Shown here: one piece after another, positions 6,878-9,349 of the stretch
Numbering within the stretch: position 1 is the stretch's first letter
Layout: each line of letters begins with the position of its first letter
DNA from: an uncultured Collinsella sp.
Lineage (GTDB): Bacteria > Actinomycetota > Coriobacteriia > Coriobacteriales > Coriobacteriaceae
NCBI GenBank assembly: GCA_900544995.1
Contig: UQXC01000068.1
Location: forward strand, 1-9,349
Reading direction: 5' to 3'
Length of the DNA stretch: 9,349 nucleotides
Notes under the pieces: model-generated
What the model was told of the DNA's origin: nothing
The model's database searches: none
The model's input: only the letters and a program-made list of their open reading frames with translations
Program-made: the position numbers and the translations under genes

Positions 6878-6914
6878 ATAGTAAACAAAAAAATGTCTTT
6901 ACACAAAAAAATGT
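6878..6914 (-). promoter_or_regulatory. XRE-rhuM promoter with two direct-repeat operators
   Basis: On the minus strand TTGTGT (6906-6901) and TACTAT (6883-6878) are separated by 17 bp. Two identical 12-bp copies of ACAAAAAAATGT lie at 6885-6896 and 6903-6914, an 18-bp period, covering the spacer and -35 box. A further TTTAC/GTAAA dyad (about 6864-6878) lies just downstream. These are likely binding sites for the XRE protein. Confidence 0.55.
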
Positions 6915-6921
6915 TGCTCAT

Positions 6922-6950
6922 TTGATTAACAGGGAGCATAAAACTATTCA
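6922..6950 (+). promoter_or_regulatory. divergent promoter for the second HTH gene
   Basis: TTGATT (6922-6927) is followed after 17 bp by TATTCA (6945-6950). An alternative pair is TTGCTC (6914-6919) with CATAAA (6937-6942), also 17 bp apart. Either would start transcription a few tens of bases before the ATG at 6995, and both adjoin the direct repeats shared with the opposite promoter. Confidence 0.4.
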
Positions 6951-6994
6951 TATTGAAATTCGACAGACAGAAAAACGTCTCAAAGGAGGAACGA

Positions 6995-7218
6995 ATGGAC
7001 TTCAGTGAGGAGCTGGCGGGGATATCCGCGCCGCACGCGCCCGAGCTGACCTTTCTCAGGCTGAGGTCGCTTCCAAAGTAGGAATGAACGTCAGCACTTT
7101 CGCGAAGTACGAGAGTGGCGATTACATACCTGGAGCCGACAAGCTCTTGGCTATCTCGCAGGTTCTTGCTTGTCCGCCCAACGACCTGATGGGCTGGAAC
7201 ACGGACGAGGCCGCATAG
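6995..7218 (+). pseudogene. second XRE/Cro-type HTH regulator, frameshifted at a G run
   Basis: A strong ribosome site AAAGGAGG precedes ATG at 6995, which reads MDFSEELAG. After the GGGG at 7018-7021 the frame is lost and hits TAG at 7079-7081. Adding one G restores DIRAARARADLSQAEVASKV and continues NVSTFAKYESGDYIPGADKL, then LAISQVLACPPNDLMGWNTDEAA, stop at 7216-7218. The restored protein would be about 75 residues with a classic XRE fold, the size of a Cro-like protein. It is divergent from the XRE gene at 6850 and its C-terminal PNDLMGW matches that protein's PNDLLGW, suggesting common ancestry. The lesion may be real decay, a slippage-prone phase switch, or a sequence error. Confidence 0.8.
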
Positions 7219-7344
7219 GGATGGAGGAAGAGGAATGACTGGAAGGAGCTACAAGCTGCCCGACGACATCACGGCCCTGGGCGGCATGGTGATCTTTGTG
7301 TTAATAAACACGGATATTTGGGGTGCACGTCCACGTGGCTTTCG

Positions 7345-7363
7345 TATCCCCAAATTATCCCAA
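7345..7363 (+). repeat. paired arm-type integrase sites, right
   Basis: TATCCCCAA (7345-7353) and TATCCCAA (7356-7363) repeat the pair at 3024-3041 in the same orientation. A nearby inverted copy (ATTTGGGG at 7316-7323 with CCCCAAAT at 7348-7355) and a CCACGTGG palindrome (7331-7338) add structure typical of an attachment-site arm. Confidence 0.5.
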
Positions 7364-7455
7364 GTGCATGTGCTAACCCGTTTTTACGCGCTTGTGCCGT
7401 TGTTGCCGTACTTAAACCCGCAGGTAAGCAGTGTGTTCGATTTTGTCGTTCTTAC

Positions 7456-7594
7456 TGGTCAGTACTGCCACAATTAGACCCCAAAACAGTCCCCAGATGT
7501 TACAGATCGAGACAGAAGAATCTCTCCCCGGCTTCAATCTCAATCTGTAACAACTGGAAGCCAAATCCTCAGCTTACTGTTACAGATCGAGACA
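7456..7594. repeat. right half of the alternating 17-bp inverted-repeat array
   Basis: Reverse copies TGTTACAGATCGAGACA lie at 7498-7514 and 7578-7594, exactly 80 bp apart. A forward copy (AATCTCAATCTGTAACA) lies at 7536-7552. The forward-reverse gap is 25 nt and the reverse-forward gap 21 nt, identical to the left half. A degenerate forward copy, disrupted by the element end, occupies 7456-7472. From 7595 to 7731 I see no gene, only a short CACCTGCC/GGCGGGTG hairpin (7651-7669) without a T tract. Confidence 0.88.
7465..7476 (+). repeat. putative right attachment core (attR)
   Basis: CTGCCACAATTA is a direct repeat of 2977-2988 with one change. It sits where a forward array repeat would be expected (7456-7472), 25 nt before the first intact repeat of the right half. 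Confidence 0.55.
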
Positions 7595-7731
7595 AAACTT
7601 CAACGTGGTAGCCGGCAGACGAGGTTGTCGACGTTGCCGGGGTCTCCCCTCACCTGCCGTTGGCGGGTGTTGCGGGGCTGTTCGCCGCATTGCCGCTGCG
7701 CTGGGGGTGTGTAGACCGTAGGATAGTCTTA

Positions 7732-7746
7732 TTGACAGCCTGTCAA
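7732..7746 (+). promoter_or_regulatory. palindromic operator upstream of the oxidoreductase operon
   Basis: TTGACAGCCTGTCAA is a perfect 6-bp palindrome with a 3-nt centre, ending 17 nt before the GTG start. TTGACA alone could be read as a -35 box, but no -10 box follows at 16-18 bp, so an operator for a dimeric regulator is more likely. The regulator is not in the window. Confidence 0.5.
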
Positions 7747-7763
7747 CTCGTCTGGGAGGCACT

Positions 7764-9218
7764 GTGACAGAAACGTTTGATATCGCTATCGTGGGCGCGG
7801 GCATCACGGGATGCGCCATCGCGCGGCAGCTCGCACGCTATGACCTGTCCATCTGCGTGGTCGAGGCGGCCAACGACATCGCCCTGGGCGCATCGAAGGC
7901 AAATGGCGGCCTGGTGCACGCCGGCTACGATCCGGCGCCGGGAACCGTAAAGGCACAGGTCAACGCCCGTGGTTGCGAGTTGTACGGTACGTGGGCACAG
8001 GAACTGGGCTTTCTGTTCTGCCGCACCGGGTCAATGGTGTTGGGCTTTAACGACGAGGACCGTGCGCATCTGGAGCAGCTACGTTGCAACGGCCTTGCCA
8101 ATGGCGTGCCCGAGCTGTCGATCGTCGGACCCGACCACATCCACGAATTAGAGTCGCGCGCCAATGCCGATGCAACGTGCGCGTTGTGGTGCCCCTCGAC
8201 TGGCTTTGTCGACCCGTTTGAGGTTGCCATCGCCGCGCTGGAGAACGCCGTGGCCAACGGGGTGACGTTTATGCGGTCCGCGCCGGTGGAAGCGATTGAA
8301 GTCGCGGGCTCGGGCGACGACGCGCGCTTTACGCTGGCGACGCCCGTCGGCGATGTGCGCTGCCGCTACCTGATCAATGCCGCGGGCAACGGCGCCGCGG
8401 ACATCTCGCATATGGCGGGCGCCGAGGAGTTCCAGATGGTCTGGCGTCAGGGCAACATCGTGGTGCTGGACAAGGAGCCGCGCACGCTCATGCCGCTCTA
8501 CCCCGTGCCGACGCCGGTGTCGAAAGGCGTTATCGTGACGGGCACCGTGCATGGCAACACCGTGATCACCGCCACGGCTGCCGTGCGCGAGCCGGGCGAC
8601 ACGCAGACCTATGCAAGCGATGTGAACGCGCTGCTGACCGGCGCGCGCAAGCTGGTGCCCGATCTGGATACGCGCCGCGTGGTGCGCGCATTTGCCGGCG
8701 GGCGTCCGGTCATTCAGGGAACGAACGACTTCTTTATTGGACAGTCGGCCGTGATGCCGGGGCTTTTCCAGGCGGCGGGTATTCAGTCGCCGGGTGTGGC
8801 AAGCGCGCCGGCCATTGCCGAGCGCATGGAGCTTGTGATGCGTGAGGCGGGCGTGGAGCTGCACGAGCGGGCGGACTGGAACCCAATTCGCCGCGCGCCG
8901 GACGACTTTGACCGCGCGTCGCTGGCGCGCAAGGAGGAGCTGATCGAGTCAGATCCCGCGTGGGGACAGATTGTCTGCCGCTGCGAGACGGTGCCCGAGG
9001 CCGAGATTGTGGCCGCGATTCGGCGCCGCCCGGGCGCGCTTTCGGTCGAGGGTGTTAAGCGCCGCTGCCGCGCCGGCATGGGTCGGTGTCAGAGTGGTTT
9101 TTGCCAGAGCCGCGTGGTTGCGATCCTGGCGCGCGAGCTGGGCTGCGACCCCAGCGAGGTGCTGCTGGAGGATGCCGGCTCCTGGCTGGTCGAGGGACCT
9201 TTGAAGGGGGTGCGCTAG
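7764..9218 (+). CDS. GlpA-like FAD-dependent oxidoreductase with C-terminal BFD [2Fe-2S] domain
   Basis: The 484-residue protein starts at GTG 7764, with GGAGG 4 nt upstream. The N-terminal Rossmann FAD site is IVGAGITGCAIARQL (GxGxxG at residues 11-16), followed by the DAO-fold signature GASKANGGLVHAGYDP. The second half of the DAO domain ends with FAGGRPVIQG and AAGIQSPGVASAPAIAE. A BFD-like domain follows, with cysteines in CRCETV (405, 407) and CRAGMGRCQSGFC (435, 442, 447). This domain order is that of anaerobic glycerol-3-phosphate dehydrogenase subunit A and related flavoproteins that pass electrons from an alpha-hydroxy acid or polyol phosphate to a partner flavoprotein. The next gene starts one base after the stop and is also a flavoprotein, matching the known cluster of GlpA-like protein, FAD oxidoreductase and DUF1667 protein. 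The substrate is inferred: glycerol-3-phosphate or a similar compound. Confidence 0.92.
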   Translation: MTETFDIAIVGAGITGCAIARQLARYDLSICVVEAANDIALGASKANGGLVHAGYDPAPGTVKAQVNARGCELYGTWAQELGFLFCRTGSMVLGFNDEDRAHLEQLRCNGLANGVPELSIVGPDHIHELESRANADATCALWCPSTGFVDPFEVAIAALENAVANGVTFMRSAPVEAIEVAGSGDDARFTLATPVGDVRCRYLINAAGNGAADISHMAGAEEFQMVWRQGNIVVLDKEPRTLMPLYPVPTPVSKGVIVTGTVHGNTVITATAAVREPGDTQTYASDVNALLTGARKLVPDLDTRRVVRAFAGGRPVIQGTNDFFIGQSAVMPGLFQAAGIQSPGVASAPAIAERMELVMREAGVELHERADWNPIRRAPDDFDRASLARKEELIESDPAWGQIVCRCETVPEAEIVAAIRRRPGALSVEGVKRRCRAGMGRCQSGFCQSRVVAILARELGCDPSEVLLEDAGSWLVEGPLKGVR

Positions 9219-9219
9219 G

Positions 9220-9349
9220 ATGGCGGAATTCAAATCGAGCGCGATTGATTGCGGCGTCGTAGAAGCCGTACAAACGCAAGCCTTCGACGTGGTCGTTATC
9301 GGCGGGGGGGCTGCCGGGCTGGCGGGGGGGGGGCTGCCCCATGAGCGTG
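9220..9349 (+). CDS. second FAD/NAD-dependent oxidoreductase (partial, N-terminus only)
   Basis: ATG at 9220 overlaps no base of the previous stop (9216-9218) but is only one base away, so translation is probably coupled. About 43 codons are present. AFDVVVIGGGAAGLAG is the dinucleotide-binding GxGxxG motif of pyridine nucleotide-disulfide-type flavoproteins. In related operons this partner takes electrons from the GlpA-like protein. The last 30 bases contain G10 (9324-9333) and read GGGLPHER where family members usually have an Ala-rich helix, so the end of the window may contain base-calling errors. The gene is cut by the edge. Confidence 0.85.
   Translation, partial: MAEFKSSAIDCGVVEAVQTQAFDVVVIGGGAAGLAGGGLPHER

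Larger units (their letters stand above)
2977..7476. mobile_element. small integrated element with defective tyrosine integrase
   Basis: This is a segment of about 4.5 kb with an integrase gene at its left end, accessory genes, and divergent XRE regulators near its right end. The boundaries are taken at imperfect direct repeats CTGCCACTATTA (2977-2988) and CTGCCACAATTA (7465-7476), 11 of 12 identical. Support: both copies occupy the same position within the register of the interrupted repeat array, and joining the flanks there restores the 80-bp period. No structural phage, conjugation or replication genes are visible. It is probably a decayed prophage satellite or integrative element. The exact ends are inferred. 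Confidence 0.7.
7235..7477 (+). pseudogene. gene start truncated at the element's right end
   Basis: An ATG at 7235 follows the HTH stop by 16 nt and has a GGAGGAAGAGG ribosome site. The first 19 residues, MTGRSYKLPDDITALGGMV, look like a genuine protein start. The frame then runs through an A/T-rich inverted repeat (GTGTT/AACAC, 7298-7311), the paired TATCCCAA-type sites (7345-7363) and the right core repeat, ending with TAG at 7475-7477. The later part shows no protein-like character. I read it as the remnant of a second gene in the HTH operon whose body was lost by deletion. It could instead be a short leader peptide. The product is unknown. Confidence 0.35.

Noticed and set aside
3033..7367. 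TTATCCCAAGTGC pair as the attachment core
   Set aside because: Possible, but joining the flanks there would not restore the 80-bp array register (the degenerate forward copies would be 166 bp apart, not 80 or 160-161), so arm-type sites are preferred.
7764..9233. Antisense open frames opposite the oxidoreductase (for example 8148-8864)
   Set aside because: They are products of high GC at third codon positions, with no motifs; the + strand frame has clear FAD and BFD signatures.

Overview
The window looks like chromosomal DNA of a GC-rich anaerobic actinobacterium. A gut Coriobacteriia member such as Collinsella is my best guess, inferred from GC-rich housekeeping genes, a threonyl-tRNA synthetase without TGS domain, and an anaerobic GlpA-like flavoprotein with a BFD iron-sulfur tail. 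No 16S or other decisive marker is present.

Layout. 1-40 may be the tail of a + strand gene. 101-173 holds two back-to-back, largely bidirectional terminators separating it from thrS (minus, 198-1961), which has a clear promoter at 2032-2059. Upstream lies a small membrane protein with a C-terminal double zinc ribbon (minus, 2197-2628). From 2727 an intergenic array of 17-bp repeats begins. The repeats alternate in orientation as inverted pairs with 25-nt loops and recur every 80-81 bp. The array stops at about 2984 and resumes at about 7456 in exactly the same register.

Between the two halves sits a small integrated element (about 4.5 kb, roughly 2977-7476). In order it carries: a tyrosine integrase broken by a frameshift and an in-frame stop (minus, 3001-4160); an unrecognised 291-residue protein (minus, 4319-5194); a structured intergenic region that may encode a small RNA; a RhuM-family protein (minus, 5442-6443); an XRE regulator (minus, 6467-6850); a divergent second XRE-type regulator frameshifted at a G run (+, 6995-7218); and a gene start (7235) that runs into the right end. 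Imperfect 12-bp direct repeats CTGCCAC(T/A)ATTA mark both ends, and paired TATCCCAA-type sites lie just inside each end, like integrase arm sites. Removing the element rebuilds one continuous five-unit array, so the array was probably the integration target.

Right of the array, a GlpA-like FAD oxidoreductase (GTG start 7764) begins an operon. A second flavoprotein starts one base after its stop and is cut by the window edge, where the sequence contains a suspicious G10 run. In the empty-site arrangement the repeat array would lie between the divergently transcribed zinc-ribbon gene and the oxidoreductase operon.

How the genes work together: the two divergent XRE genes with 12-bp direct repeats between them resemble the regulatory switch of a temperate element. 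The integrase and one regulator are damaged, so the element appears stranded, with rhuM and the unknown protein as the intact cargo.
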